A stretch of DNA of 20,764 nt from JABDGR01 sp035546135 (GTDB lineage: Bacteria > Verrucomicrobiota > Verrucomicrobiia > Opitutales > JABDGR01): assembly GCA_035546135.1 (NCBI GenBank), contig DASZWY010000016.1:1-20764 (forward strand). Direction: 5' to 3'. The notes beneath the pieces are model-generated. The model saw only the letters and a program-made list of their open reading frames with translations, did not search any database and had not been told where the DNA came from. The translations under genes were made by a program, and so were the position numbers. This document shows, piece after piece, positions 1 through 8,433 of the stretch (positions are counted from its first letter, which is position 1; each line of letters opens with the position of its first letter).

Positions 1-129
1 TTCATCTTTATCTTCCTGTCGGACCACACGACGACCGAAAACGGGACCGTGTCGGTGGAATTCAAGGATGGCGTCGTGGTGAAGACCTGGAGCAAGACGA
101 CGCCGCAAACGGCAGCGGCGGCAAAGTAA
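1..129 (+). CDS. 3' end of an unidentified CDS (partial)
   Basis: Frame 1 is open from the window edge to a TAA at 127-129 and gives 42 residues. The tail contains an acidic/Thr stretch, a beta-rich segment reading VSVEFKDGVVVKTW, and a low-complexity Ala/Thr/Lys end. The 'F-x-DG-x-V' strand pattern resembles the last strand of SmpA/BamE-type lipoprotein domains, but this is too short to assign. It ends about 45 bases before a strong bidirectional hairpin, which fits a real gene end facing the convergent permease. The function is unknown because most of the gene lies outside the window. Confidence 0.6.
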   Translation, partial: FIFIFLSDHTTTENGTVSVEFKDGVVVKTWSKTTPQTAAAAK

Positions 130-174
130 AGCTTTGCGGGGTGAGTCAAAGAGTTCGCTGGACCGAAACAGAAA

Positions 175-209
175 CCAGGCGGGGCGAGTCAGGGGCTCGC
201 CCCGCCTGG
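175..209. terminator. Bidirectional intrinsic terminator between convergent genes
   Basis: A perfect 14-bp inverted repeat (arms 175-188 and 196-209) with a 7-base loop lies between the stop of the partial plus-strand gene (129) and the stop of the minus-strand permease (211). Read on the minus strand it is followed by a T-rich stretch (TTTCTGTTT). On the plus strand it is followed by CTATCTTTT. The position between two convergent stops and the GC-rich stem support termination in both directions. Confidence 0.75.
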
Positions 210-210
210 C

Positions 211-1386
211 CTATCTTTTCGCGGCGCGAATGAGCAGCCAGGCGCCGAGGGCCTCGAAGATGAGGTTGGGCAGCCACAGGAGCAGGTCGGGCCGGAACTC
301 GGGATGGTTGCGCAGCAGGCTGATCGAGAAGAGCAGGAAGTAATAGACCAGCGCGAGGCCCAGCGCGAGGGCGAGGTTGATGAAGTTTTCCGAGCGGCCC
401 ACCCGCAGCGAAAGCGGCAGGCCGAGCATGCCCAGGGCAAGAACGGAGAACGCGCCGGCGAAGTCGCGCTGAATTTGCATCTGCACGTCCATGCGCCAGC
501 GGGCGTAGTCCTTGGGCGTGGGGTTGGCGATGTCCGGCGGGGGCTGGTCGCGCTTTGCCAAAAGCTCATCGAGGGTCAGCAGGGAAAGTTTGGAAAAATT
601 CTGCGGCGCGCCGATGAGGTCGCTGAGGGCGAGTTGGTAGCGGCCTTCGTGCTCGGAGCTGGGGACATAGCCGGCGTGGGGCTTGAAGACGAAGGCGCCC
701 ACGTTGATGCCCTGCATGTCCTCGGGGTCGTCGGATTTGTATTGGAGGCCTTCGCCATTCTGGAGCAGGAGGGAAATCTGGTCGGTATCGAGGTCGTATT
801 CGACGCGGCCGCTCTGGCCGTGGGCCCAGAGCAGCACGCGGCCCTGGTCATCGGTGTGCCAGAGGGAAACGTCCTGCAATTCGTCGCCCTGGCGGCTGCC
901 GACGTGGATGACGAAGCGGCGGAAGTCGCGCATATAGACGCCGGGCTGGAAGAGGCGGGCGGGGTCATGGCGGGCGAGGTTGGCCAGCTCGGTCTTGAAC
1001 AGGCGGTCGGCAAACGGGGCGTATTGGAAATTGATGAACAGGCACAGCACCACGCCGAGGCAGGCGGCCAAGGCGATGGGGGCGGCGAAGGCCCAGAGGC
1101 TGAGGCCGGCGGAGCGCATCGCGGTGTATTCGCGCTGCGCACTGAGGCGGCCGACGACCAACAAGACCGCGGTGAGCAGGCCAAGCGGCAGGGCGTAGGG
1201 AATGACTCCGGGAATGAGCAGCAGGAGCAAGTAACCGAACATCTTGAGGTCGAGCTTGCCGCTGGCAAAGAGATCAAGCACCTCGCGCAGGACGTTGCCG
1301 AGGACGAGCACAAAGGCGAACAGCAGGACGGCCATCGCCGTGGCCACGACGACTTGGGTGAAAATGTAGCGGTGGAGTAGCTTCAC
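211..1386 (-). CDS. LptF/LptG family lipopolysaccharide export permease (YjgP/YjgQ)
   Basis: This is an inner-membrane subunit of the LptB2FG ABC transporter, which extracts LPS from the inner membrane and passes it to the LptC/A/D bridge. The chosen GTG start at 1386 gives 391 aa, the usual family length, and begins VKLLHRYIFTQ, a typical LptF/G N-terminus. The frame stays open upstream to 1563, but that part is rich in Pro and Arg and looks non-coding. Three N-terminal membrane segments (about residues 10-30, 45-70 and 92-112) are followed by a soluble beta-rich periplasmic region (about 125-300) and three C-terminal segments (about 310-385). The conserved stretch QREYTAMRSAGLS lies in the first cytoplasmic loop region. 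Whether it is LptF or LptG cannot be decided; the partner and LptB are not in the window. A promoter candidate lies at 1440-1468. Confidence 0.9.
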   Translation of the reverse strand: MKLLHRYIFTQVVVATAMAVLLFAFVLVLGNVLREVLDLFASGKLDLKMFGYLLLLLIPGVIPYALPLGLLTAVLLVVGRLSAQREYTAMRSAGLSLWAFAAPIALAACLGVVLCLFINFQYAPFADRLFKTELANLARHDPARLFQPGVYMRDFRRFVIHVGSRQGDELQDVSLWHTDDQGRVLLWAHGQSGRVEYDLDTDQISLLLQNGEGLQYKSDDPEDMQGINVGAFVFKPHAGYVPSSEHEGRYQLALSDLIGAPQNFSKLSLLTLDELLAKRDQPPPDIANPTPKDYARWRMDVQMQIQRDFAGAFSVLALGMLGLPLSLRVGRSENFINLALALGLALVYYFLLFSISLLRNHPEFRPDLLLWLPNLIFEALGAWLLIRAAKR

Positions 1387-1439
1387 AAAAGCGGGGCCAA
1401 CGCCCCGAGGAGGAGGTTTAATGCACGGCGGCTTCCGAC

Positions 1440-1468
1440 GATATAGACATATACCCCCAGGCTGTGAA
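1440..1468 (-). promoter_or_regulatory. Putative sigma70-type promoter of the LptF/G gene
   Basis: On the minus strand TTCACA (1468-1463) is separated by 17 bases from TATATC (1445-1440). The -35 matches consensus at 5 of 6 positions and the -10 at 4 of 6. A start site near 1433 would give a leader of about 45 bases before the GTG at 1386. This is found by eye only. Confidence 0.4.
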
Positions 1469-1526
1469 CTGCGAACTTTGCCGCCGGGCAAAAAATTTCG
1501 CGGTTCCGCGTCGATTCGTCCCCTCC

Positions 1527-2381
1527 ATGCATGACCGAATTTACTTCCGGTCGGTCCCGGCACCGGTATGGCGCAAGCGACTGGCCATTATCCTGGGCCT
1601 GCTGGCCGCGACGGTCGCCGTGGGAGCGCAGGAGAAAGCGCCACCCCACCCGTTTGCGGGGCCGCGGGGCGAAACCATCAATGCCGAAATTCTCCAGGTG
1701 AAAGATGGCGACGTGGTGGTCAAGCGCACGGATGGAAAAGTCTTCGCGCTGGATTTGCCATTGATGAACGAAGCCGACCGGGTGTATGTGTGGCAATGGC
1801 GGTCTGCGGTGCTCAGCCAGGCCAAGGCCGCGAGCGCGACCACGGATTCGGATATTGAAATGGGCGTGCAACTGGAACCGTTGCTGACCGGGGGCAAAGC
1901 GGCGGAGCCAGGGTCGTTCACGCCCAAGGTGACGCTGCGCAACCGGGAGACGGCGGCAAATTTTTCGGGATTGAAATGCACGCTGGTGCTGGTGGGGCAA
2001 TCAGCCACGCGCCCGGCGCGGTTCAAGGTGCTGGCCGCGGAACAATTTCCCGGCGAGCTGGCGGCCGGCGCAACCTACGTTCATACTGCCGCGCCATTTC
2101 ACGAGGCGGCGCCGGGCAACGCGGCGTCGCAGTTCGCATATCGGGGCTATTTCATTGTGCTGCAAAACGCGGAGGGCAACATCATCCAGCTCAAGCGCGA
2201 CGGCCCATTTCCCAAATCCGGCGCAGAAGTGCTGAGAATGCGCCCGGGGGCTGTATTCTCCACGCGGCCGACCGGCAGGGCTTTCCGCTTGAGCTCAACC
2301 CCGCGAACAACGAATGGGAACCGGCCCCGGCAAACCAGTGTGCTGCCCTTGCATTTAAAACCGCCCGCCAGCGGAAAATAA
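1527..2381 (+). CDS. Secreted SHD1-like domain protein, function unknown
   Basis: The ATG at 1527 gives 284 aa; the frame is open upstream to 1464, but this Met precedes a good signal peptide (basic RKR, then LAIILGLLAATVAVGA), with likely cleavage before QEK. Residues about 46-94 (GETINAEILQVKDGDVVVKR through LMNEADRVYVWQW) resemble the SLA1 homology domain 1 fold common in secreted proteins of Verrucomicrobia and Planctomycetes. The middle part (about 110-235) is beta-rich and hydrophobic without a recognised motif. The last 45 or so residues are rich in Arg, Thr and Pro and look unlike a conserved domain, while another frame there reads more protein-like (see findings). It converges on the acyltransferase gene 13 bases downstream. 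The role is not known; location is predicted periplasmic or exported. Confidence 0.75.
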   Translation: MHDRIYFRSVPAPVWRKRLAIILGLLAATVAVGAQEKAPPHPFAGPRGETINAEILQVKDGDVVVKRTDGKVFALDLPLMNEADRVYVWQWRSAVLSQAKAASATTDSDIEMGVQLEPLLTGGKAAEPGSFTPKVTLRNRETAANFSGLKCTLVLVGQSATRPARFKVLAAEQFPGELAAGATYVHTAAPFHEAAPGNAASQFAYRGYFIVLQNAEGNIIQLKRDGPFPKSGAEVLRMRPGAVFSTRPTGRAFRLSSTPRTTNGNRPRQTSVLPLHLKPPASGK

Positions 2382-2394
2382 CCCGGCGATCGAG

Positions 2395-3624
2395 TCAGCG
2401 GGGGACCGCGGCCGGCCGTGCGGTGGCGGGCGCGGATTGGGAAAGGCCGAGCATGGCGGCAAGTTGCGTGCGCACCTCCTGCAGGAGCGGTTCCTCGCCG
2501 CCGCGATTTTCCCGCACGGGGTGAACGACAATCGGCTCACCGATGGTGATGGTTGCTTTCAGGGGCCCAAAGGGGCGCAAAACATCGGTCGAATCTTCCT
2601 GGTAGCGTTCGATGGTCTCGAGGAGCCGTTCGGGGGAAGGTTCGCCAGCCAGGTAATCGGCGGGGTAATTGTCGAGCATCTGCGCGAGATAAATATTGGT
2701 GAGTTGCCGCCAGCGGCGGCGGCGTTCCGCTTCGTCGAGGCCTCCCTGGGTCAGGCCGGGAACAATGGCCACGCGCAACTGGCGGACGCGAAACTGGACG
2801 GGGTCGTCGTCGTGGCGGCAGCCAATCCATTCGTCTTCGAGCGGACGCAGGAGGAAATTGACGAGGTGCGTGCGGCGCGGCGGCAGCGGGCCGGCCTGGG
2901 GTGCGCCGAGGTGTTCGGTTTCGTAACGGGCGAGCATGGCTGCGCCGATTTGGTCCACGCGTTCGCGCAGGGGCCGGGCGGCGCCATCGGGCAGTTGGAA
3001 ACGGGCTTCGAGTTCCGCAAGCACGCCGGTCACCGCGGGTTCAAGCGGCGCGAGCAACTGGTAACGAAGGGCGACGGGATGGACGACGACCTGGCCGGGC
3101 GGGTTGGCTTGCGCGCGTTTCTTGGCGGCGGCGCGGGCGATGAGGGAAGGGCCATCCATGAGCGGACTCAGCCGGTCATTGGTGCGGGCCAGGTAGCCTT
3201 CGGGGAAAATCACCACCGGGCGCCGGGCGCGGGCGATGAGATCCACGGAAAGTTTAACCGAGGCCCGGTCGGGGCCTTCGCGGTAGACACTGTAAACCCC
3301 GACCCGCGGCAGGAAAAAGGCCTTGGCGAAACCGCCTTTGAGGAGGTGCCAACTGGACATATAATAAAACCAGCGGCCAATTTTGCAGGAGAGCATGCCC
3401 ATGACGAGGCCGTCCTCATCCCGGCTGTGATTGGGCATCAATACAATCCCATGCCCGGCGCGCAAGGAGGCCTGCAGGCGCTCGAGGTGTTGATATTCGA
3501 ATTGGACCACACCGTAGCTCTTGCGCAGAAAACCCGGCAGCACATGGCGCAGGATGTTGGACCAAAAAGCGCCGTGTTTGGGCGGAACGAGGACGTAGGG
3601 TTCGTCCAAAACGACGTTTTGCAT
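2395..3624 (-). CDS. PlsC-type lysophospholipid/glycerol-3-phosphate acyltransferase family protein
   Basis: The ATG at 3624 gives 409 aa; a TTG at 3666 would add 14 residues. The acyltransferase signature is clear. Block I is NHSRDED, with the HX4D catalytic pair at about His66 and Asp71. Block III is FPEG at about 140-143, in IFPEGYLART. Members transfer an acyl chain from acyl-ACP or acyl-CoA to a lysophospholipid or related alcohol at the inner membrane. The C-terminal half (about 180-409), after the PlsC domain, is longer than in a minimal PlsC (about 240 aa) and has no recognised motif. The acceptor is therefore unknown; it could be a lysophospholipid, an ornithine-type lipid or another alcohol. 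There is no lipid gene immediately next to it. Confidence 0.82.
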   Translation of the reverse strand: MQNVVLDEPYVLVPPKHGAFWSNILRHVLPGFLRKSYGVVQFEYQHLERLQASLRAGHGIVLMPNHSRDEDGLVMGMLSCKIGRWFYYMSSWHLLKGGFAKAFFLPRVGVYSVYREGPDRASVKLSVDLIARARRPVVIFPEGYLARTNDRLSPLMDGPSLIARAAAKKRAQANPPGQVVVHPVALRYQLLAPLEPAVTGVLAELEARFQLPDGAARPLRERVDQIGAAMLARYETEHLGAPQAGPLPPRRTHLVNFLLRPLEDEWIGCRHDDDPVQFRVRQLRVAIVPGLTQGGLDEAERRRRWRQLTNIYLAQMLDNYPADYLAGEPSPERLLETIERYQEDSTDVLRPFGPLKATITIGEPIVVHPVRENRGGEEPLLQEVRTQLAAMLGLSQSAPATARPAAVPR

Positions 3625-3790
3625 GCTGGAAGCGGCGAGCTTTGCAGGCGGAAGGGGCGAGGTCAAATTGATTGCGTAAGTCGTCGTTGGCGCGACATTT
3701 GCTTCGTCCCTGGGGTATTTGCCCGGTTTTGAACTCCGGCGGCATAAAAACCGAATCTTTTCCTTGAAAACTAACGCGTAAATTGATAGC

Positions 3791-3820
3791 TTGACCCCGG
3801 TAAATCACCCAAAAAATAAT
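3791..3820 (+). promoter_or_regulatory. Putative promoter of the four-helix membrane protein gene
   Basis: TTGACC (3791-3796) is followed after 18 bases by AATAAT (3815-3820); each matches the sigma70 hexamer at 5 of 6 positions. The predicted start site is near 3827, about 40 bases before the ATG at 3867. The divergent spacer 3625-3866 holds nothing else that could be assigned. Confidence 0.4.
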
Positions 3821-3866
3821 TCCTTGGCATCACCCCTGCCAGCCACGCCCATTCTCTAATAAAACA

Positions 3867-4415
3867 ATGAACGCCATCAGCGTTACAATGGTCAAGGGGA
3901 CAAGTTCGCAAACTTTGCATGGTTATGCGCTGCGATTGACGGCGGCCATGGTCACACTTTCCTGGATTGGGTGGCAAATGCTGCTCATCGGCGGCTCCTA
4001 TCACCGGCGGGGAATTGACAACCGGGGGATGGAGTTTTTGGAAGGCGGTTTGGTGCTGCTGTTTTACAGCCTGTATTTGCTGCTGCGGCTCAAACGCAAG
4101 GATGTCGCGCCCACCCGCGAATCGGCGCAATTGTTTTTTGGCGCATTTCTGGCGGCGTTGCCCGGGCTGACGTTTGGGATCTGGCGCTACCTGGTCCATG
4201 TGCTGACGCCCCATGGCGAAGCGGTGCGCGTCTATGGGTCGAACATCGCGCTGGTTTACACAAGCGTGGTTATTTCAGTGGTGTATGCGCTGGTGGTCAT
4301 CATCTGGCTGGTCACCAATGTACCCGCCTATGACCACGCCAAAGTTGGCAGCCTTTCCAGCCGCATCATGCGGCAGATTGAGGCCATGGTGGTGGATCCG
4401 TATTTCAAGAAGTAA
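3867..4415 (+). CDS. Hypothetical four-helix integral membrane protein
   Basis: 182 aa, ATG start, no Shine-Dalgarno sequence but a plausible promoter upstream. Hydrophobic segments at about residues 22-42, 57-75, 87-107 and 125-150 predict four transmembrane helices. The loop after helix 2 is basic (RLKRKD), suggesting it is cytoplasmic, and the C-terminal 30 residues are soluble (SSRIMRQIEAMVVDPYFKK). No family motif was recognised. It stands between the divergent acyltransferase and the GH74-type gene with 81 bases to the latter, so co-transcription is possible but not shown. No function is proposed. Confidence 0.75.
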   Translation: MNAISVTMVKGTSSQTLHGYALRLTAAMVTLSWIGWQMLLIGGSYHRRGIDNRGMEFLEGGLVLLFYSLYLLLRLKRKDVAPTRESAQLFFGAFLAALPGLTFGIWRYLVHVLTPHGEAVRVYGSNIALVYTSVVISVVYALVVIIWLVTNVPAYDHAKVGSLSSRIMRQIEAMVVDPYFKK

Positions 4416-4496
4416 ATGGGCGGCGGCGGGAATTTTGCTTGAGCACGCCGGGCAGGGGCCTAGGAATGGCGGACAGGGCGCAGCCCGCCCCACCCC

Positions 4497-6782
4497 ATGA
4501 AATGCCATTTCCTGTTCGGCTGGAGACTTCTTGCGCGAAGGAGTTGGATGGCCGTGCTGACCGGCGGAGTGGCCACGGTCGCAGCAGCGCAACCCGCCGT
4601 GGCGCCCTATCAATGGAAAAATGTGGCCATCATCGCCGGCGGTTATGTGCCAGGAATTATTTTTAGTCCCGCCCAAAAGGATTTAATCTACTGCCGCACC
4701 GACATCGGCGGCGGCTACCGTTGGGACGCCTCCGCCCAACAGTGGATGCCGCTGACGGATTTTCTCGGGCCGGCGAATTGGAACTATCTGGGCTGCGAAA
4801 GCATCGCGCCCGACCCGCGGGATCCGCAAAAGTTGTATATCGCGGGTGGAATGTACGGAAGCGGCCAGGCGGCCATCCTGCGTTCCGACGATGGCGGAAA
4901 AACTTTTAAAATCACCGAGGTGCCCTTTCGCATGGGCGGCAACGAGGACGGGCGCGGCATCGGCGAGCGGCTGACGGTGGACCCGGCGGACACGCAGGTG
5001 CTGTATTTTGGCTCCCGGCATGATGGTCTCTGGAAAAGCGAGGACGCCGCGGCGACGTGGAAGAAGGTGGAAAATTTTCCGTTTGCCGGCACCAGCGGCG
5101 CACGGCGGGGCGGGGGCGGATTGACCGCGAACATTTCCGCCGGCGTGGCGTTTGTGATTTTTGACCCGCAGGGGACGCCGGACGGCCATCCGACGAAAAG
5201 TCTCTATGTGGGCGTGGCCGACAACAGCCCGGCGCACCTTTTCCACAGCGCGGACGCCGGCGCGAGTTGGGAAGCCGTGGCGAGTCAACCCGCCGGGTTG
5301 CTGCCGCACCATGCGGCGCTGGACGGCAACGGCGTGCTTTATATTGCCTACAGCAGCGTTATCGGGCCAAACACCCCGCCGGGCGTCACCATCACCGGCG
5401 CCGTTTGGAAGCTCGACACCAAGAACGGGCAATGGACGGACATTTCCCCGAAATTGACCGGCGGCCCGGGCGGATTCAGTGGCGTGAGCGTTGACCGCCA
5501 ACATCCTGGCACGCTGATCGTCTCGACCCTCGACCATTGGAATCCCGGCGACGATTTGTACCGCAGCACCGACGGCGGCACGACCTGGAAGGAGGTGCGC
5601 GCGCAGGCGCAAATGGACCCCACCCTGTCGCCATATTTGCATTGGGGGCGCGACACCGTGCGCTTCGGCTGGTGGATTAGCGCGCTGGCGGTTGACCCCT
5701 TCGACGGCGACCACGTGCTGTTTGGAACCGGTGCGACGATTTGGGGCACCCATGATATCGCCAATGTGCTGCCGGGCCAGCCGACGCATTGGACCGTGGC
5801 GGCTGCCGGCATCGAAGAAACAGCAGTGCTGGATTTAATCAGCCCGCCTGCCGGCGCGCACCTGCTAAGCGCGGTGGGCGACATCGGCGGATTTCGCCAC
5901 GATGATTTTGCGGTGTCACCGGCCACGGGGATGTCGAAGGAACCGGTTTTCACCAACACCTATTCGCTCGATTATGCGGAGTTGCAACCGGAAGTCATGG
6001 TCCGCAGCGGCACAGCCAATAATACGACGGCGTTTTCCTATTCGGAAGACGGCGGCGCCACCTGGAAACCCTTGAATGCGCCGGCGGCCACCACCACTAC
6101 CGGCCGGCGCGGCGGTGGTGGCGGCGGTCAAGCGCAAGGCACAGTCATCGTCTCCGCAGACGGCGGCACCTTTCTCTGCACGCGTGGCACGCCGTCGTTT
6201 TCCACGGACCGCGGGCAGACCTGGACGCCCTGCGCGGGCTTGCGCGCGGGACTGCGTCCGGTGGCCGACCGGGCAAATGCGAAAAAATTCTATGCACTCG
6301 ATGCCGCGAATGGCGCAATCCTGACCAGTACGGACGGCGGGGCCATTTTTGCGAGCACAGCCGTGGCCGGATTGCCCGCCGGCGGCGGGGGCGCTCGCGG
6401 CGGCGGGCCGCGGCTGCTGGTCGTGCCGGGCAAAGAAGGCGATTTATGGGCGGTAGCCGGGCGGCGGTTGTATCATTCCATTGACGGGGGAGCCAATTTC
6501 ATCGCGGTGGAAAGCGCGGCGGCGGTTTACACGATGGGCTTCGGCAAAGCCGCTCCGGGCAAAAATTATCCGGCGCTTTATATGACCGGCAATGTGGGCG
6601 AAGTGGGGGGGATTTTCCGCAGCGACGACGCCGGCGCGACCTGGGTGCGCGTCAACGACGACCAGCACCAGTATGGCAATTATCCGACCATCGTCACCGG
6701 CGACCCGCGAATCTACGGGCGCGTCTACATCGGCACCAACGGCCGCGGCATTTTTTACGGCGAGCCGGCGGCGGAAAAATAG
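4497..6782 (+). CDS. Secreted GH74-type beta-propeller glycosidase (xyloglucanase-like)
   Basis: 761 aa with an N-terminal signal peptide (hydrophobic to about residue 31, ending VAAAQ). The first propeller closely follows the GH74 pattern: YQWKNV, GGYVPGIIFSP, then LIYCRTDIGGGYRWD, GGMYGSG, GGNEDGRGIGERL, and LYFGSRHDGLWKS. The Asp in RTDIGG (Asp69) and the Asp in the second-half GDIGGF motif (Asp462) match the two catalytic Asp positions of inverting GH74 endo-glucanases. Many BNR/Asp-box-like repeats (S-x-DGG-x-TW) give the two seven-bladed propellers of the family. Full length is about normal for a GH74 catalytic module, with no carbohydrate-binding module or dockerin. Gly/Arg-rich loops occur at about 200-208, 532-549 and 625-641. 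The likely substrate is xyloglucan or a related beta-glucan, but sequence alone does not settle this. No other polysaccharide-degradation genes are adjacent. Confidence 0.85.
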   Translation: MKCHFLFGWRLLARRSWMAVLTGGVATVAAAQPAVAPYQWKNVAIIAGGYVPGIIFSPAQKDLIYCRTDIGGGYRWDASAQQWMPLTDFLGPANWNYLGCESIAPDPRDPQKLYIAGGMYGSGQAAILRSDDGGKTFKITEVPFRMGGNEDGRGIGERLTVDPADTQVLYFGSRHDGLWKSEDAAATWKKVENFPFAGTSGARRGGGGLTANISAGVAFVIFDPQGTPDGHPTKSLYVGVADNSPAHLFHSADAGASWEAVASQPAGLLPHHAALDGNGVLYIAYSSVIGPNTPPGVTITGAVWKLDTKNGQWTDISPKLTGGPGGFSGVSVDRQHPGTLIVSTLDHWNPGDDLYRSTDGGTTWKEVRAQAQMDPTLSPYLHWGRDTVRFGWWISALAVDPFDGDHVLFGTGATIWGTHDIANVLPGQPTHWTVAAAGIEETAVLDLISPPAGAHLLSAVGDIGGFRHDDFAVSPATGMSKEPVFTNTYSLDYAELQPEVMVRSGTANNTTAFSYSEDGGATWKPLNAPAATTTTGRRGGGGGGQAQGTVIVSADGGTFLCTRGTPSFSTDRGQTWTPCAGLRAGLRPVADRANAKKFYALDAANGAILTSTDGGAIFASTAVAGLPAGGGGARGGGPRLLVVPGKEGDLWAVAGRRLYHSIDGGANFIAVESAAAVYTMGFGKAAPGKNYPALYMTGNVGEVGGIFRSDDAGATWVRVNDDQHQYGNYPTIVTGDPRIYGRVYIGTNGRGIFYGEPAAEK

Positions 6783-6816
6783 CGGGCTAAAAAAGTGGTC
6801 GGCTCAAACGGCAAAA

Positions 6817-6892
<76 letters not shown>

Positions 6893-6909
6893 GAAGGGGG
6901 AAGGGGGAG

Positions 6910-6938
6910 AAATTGCCGGAAAGTGACGGGGGGGTCAA
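6910..6938 (-). promoter_or_regulatory. Putative promoter of tRNA-Phe
   Basis: On the minus strand TTGACC (6938-6933) is followed after 17 bases by CAATTT (6915-6910), ending 17 bases before the mature tRNA 5' end at 6892. The -35 is good and the -10 is poor. The spacing to the tRNA suits a short 5' leader. Confidence 0.3.
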
Positions 6939-6996
6939 GAAAAGAGCGACTGCAGAAATTGTTGCCGACGGGGCGTTCATCCCTCACCGTGGGCGG

Positions 6997-7566
6997 ATGG
7001 ATTCGACCGCCCAGGAGGTTCTCCCGATATTCAAGAAGACCGGCGCGCTGCTCGAGGGTCACTTTGTGCTGCGCTCCGGGCTGCATAGCGCGCATTATTT
7101 CCAATGCGCGCAAGTGTGCCAGGACATGGCGGCGGTGACGCGGCTGTGCGAACTGCTGCTGAAAAAGTTCCCCCAGCGCGACTTTGCCACGGTGCTGGCC
7201 CCAGCGATGGGCGGGCTGGTGCTGGGCCAGGAAATCGCCCGGCAGACCGGCAAGCGCTACATTTTTGCGGAAAAGGCCAACGACAAGCTCGTGCTGCGGC
7301 GCAATTTCAAATTTGCGCCGGGGGAACGCGTGCTGGTCGTCGAGGATGTCATCACCCGCGGCGGTCGCGTGCAGGAGTGCCTGGACCTCATCACGGCGGC
7401 GCAGGCGGTGCCGGTGGCGGTGCTGGTGCTGGTGGACCGCAGCGAGGGCCAGGCGCGCTTCAGCGTGCCGCACACGGCGCTGCTGGAAATGAGTTTCCCG
7501 ACCTACGAGGCCAACCAGCTGCCGCCGGAGCTGGCGCAGAAGCCCGTCGTCAAACCGGGCAGCTAG
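6997..7566 (+). CDS. pyrE: Orotate phosphoribosyltransferase
   Basis: 189 aa from ATG 6997. It converts orotate and PRPP to orotidine 5'-phosphate and pyrophosphate in de novo pyrimidine synthesis (cytoplasm). The PRPP-binding motif is at about residues 112-123 (VLVVEDVITRGG; more common is ITTGG). The family N-terminus (ALLEGHFVLRSGLHSAHYFQ) and the PAMGGLVLGQEIAR segment are also present. The same frame is open far upstream (from 6592) through the antisense tRNA, but that part is not coding; Met at 6997 gives the usual short OPRTase length. No Shine-Dalgarno sequence is evident. tyrA starts 4 bases after the stop, so the two genes are surely co-transcribed. Confidence 0.92.
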   Translation: MDSTAQEVLPIFKKTGALLEGHFVLRSGLHSAHYFQCAQVCQDMAAVTRLCELLLKKFPQRDFATVLAPAMGGLVLGQEIARQTGKRYIFAEKANDKLVLRRNFKFAPGERVLVVEDVITRGGRVQECLDLITAAQAVPVAVLVLVDRSEGQARFSVPHTALLEMSFPTYEANQLPPELAQKPVVKPGS

Positions 7567-7569
7567 GCC

Positions 7570-8433
7570 ATGTTCAAGCAAATCACCATTTTGGGGCCGG
7601 GGCTGCTCGGCGCGTCGCTGCTGCAGGCGGCGAAGGAGCGCGGGCTGTGCCAGCGCACGGCGGCGTGGTCGCGCCGCGCGGAGACGCGCGCGAAATGCAA
7701 GGGGCAGCCGTGGTGCGACCAGGTTTACGCGGACGCGGGCGCGGCCGTGGCGAAGGCGGACCTCGTGGTGGTCTGCACGCCGGTGGACACGATTGTGCCG
7801 CTGCTGGAAAAAATCGCGCCAAAACTGAAGGCCGGAGCGCTGGTGACCGACGTGGGCTCGACCAAAAGCCTCATTTGCCGGCACGGGCGCGCGGTGCTGC
7901 CGGAGAAAATCGGCTTCATCGGCTCGCACCCGATGGCCGGCTCGGAAAAAACCGGGCTGGAATACGCAACGCCGGAATTGTTCGAGGGTCGCGCCGGTTT
8001 TGTGACGCCGCTGCTCGACACGGCGCCCAAGCAACTAGACCGGCTGATCAAATTTTGGAAGGCGCTGGGCCTGGAGGTGGCGACGACCACGCCCGAGGTG
8101 CATGATGAAATCGTCGCGCACCTGAGCCATCTGCCGCATTTGCTGGCGTCGGCGTATTGCGCGTACCTGAGCACGCGCGACCCGAAGTGGGCGCATTTTG
8201 CCGGGCCGGGATTGCGCGATTCGACGCGCATCGCCGCGGGCGACCCGGCGCTGTGGAAGGCCATCGCGCTCGAGAACCGCGAGGAAATTTCCCGCGCGCT
8301 GGAGGGCTTTCAAAAGGAACTGGAGGCCCTGCGCGTGGCGCTGCATAACGGCGAGCCGTTTGCGCTGCTGCATTTGCTCGAACGCGGGCGGGATTACCGC
8401 GTGCGCCTGCGGCCGCTCGGAGGCAAGGCATGA
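7570..8433 (+). CDS. tyrA: Prephenate dehydrogenase (TyrA family)
   Basis: 287 aa. It oxidatively decarboxylates prephenate to 4-hydroxyphenylpyruvate (or arogenate to tyrosine) using NAD(P)+ in tyrosine synthesis. The N-terminal Rossmann motif GPGLLG (about 9-14) and DVGSTK (about 94-99) are present. The signature GSHPMAGSEKTG (118-129) carries the conserved His120, and a second typical motif is HLSHLPH (184-190). There is no fused chorismate mutase or ACT domain, so allosteric tyrosine inhibition through ACT is not expected. Whether prephenate or arogenate is the substrate cannot be told. It sits between pyrE (4-base gap) and aroA (ATGA overlap) in one operon. Confidence 0.93.
   Translation: MFKQITILGPGLLGASLLQAAKERGLCQRTAAWSRRAETRAKCKGQPWCDQVYADAGAAVAKADLVVVCTPVDTIVPLLEKIAPKLKAGALVTDVGSTKSLICRHGRAVLPEKIGFIGSHPMAGSEKTGLEYATPELFEGRAGFVTPLLDTAPKQLDRLIKFWKALGLEVATTTPEVHDEIVAHLSHLPHLLASAYCAYLSTRDPKWAHFAGPGLRDSTRIAAGDPALWKAIALENREEISRALEGFQKELEALRVALHNGEPFALLHLLERGRDYRVRLRPLGGKA

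Noticed and set aside
304..1380. Plus-strand open frame opposite the LptF/G gene
   Set aside because: It is a low-complexity Ala/Glu/Gly translation and the mirror of a gene with clear permease features.
1387..1563. N-terminal extension of the LptF/G protein
   Set aside because: The extra 59 residues are Pro/Arg-rich and precede the typical LptF/G start; they also overlap the candidate promoter.
2437..3732. Plus-strand open frame opposite the acyltransferase
   Set aside because: The minus strand has HX4D and FPEG motifs; the plus-strand product has none.
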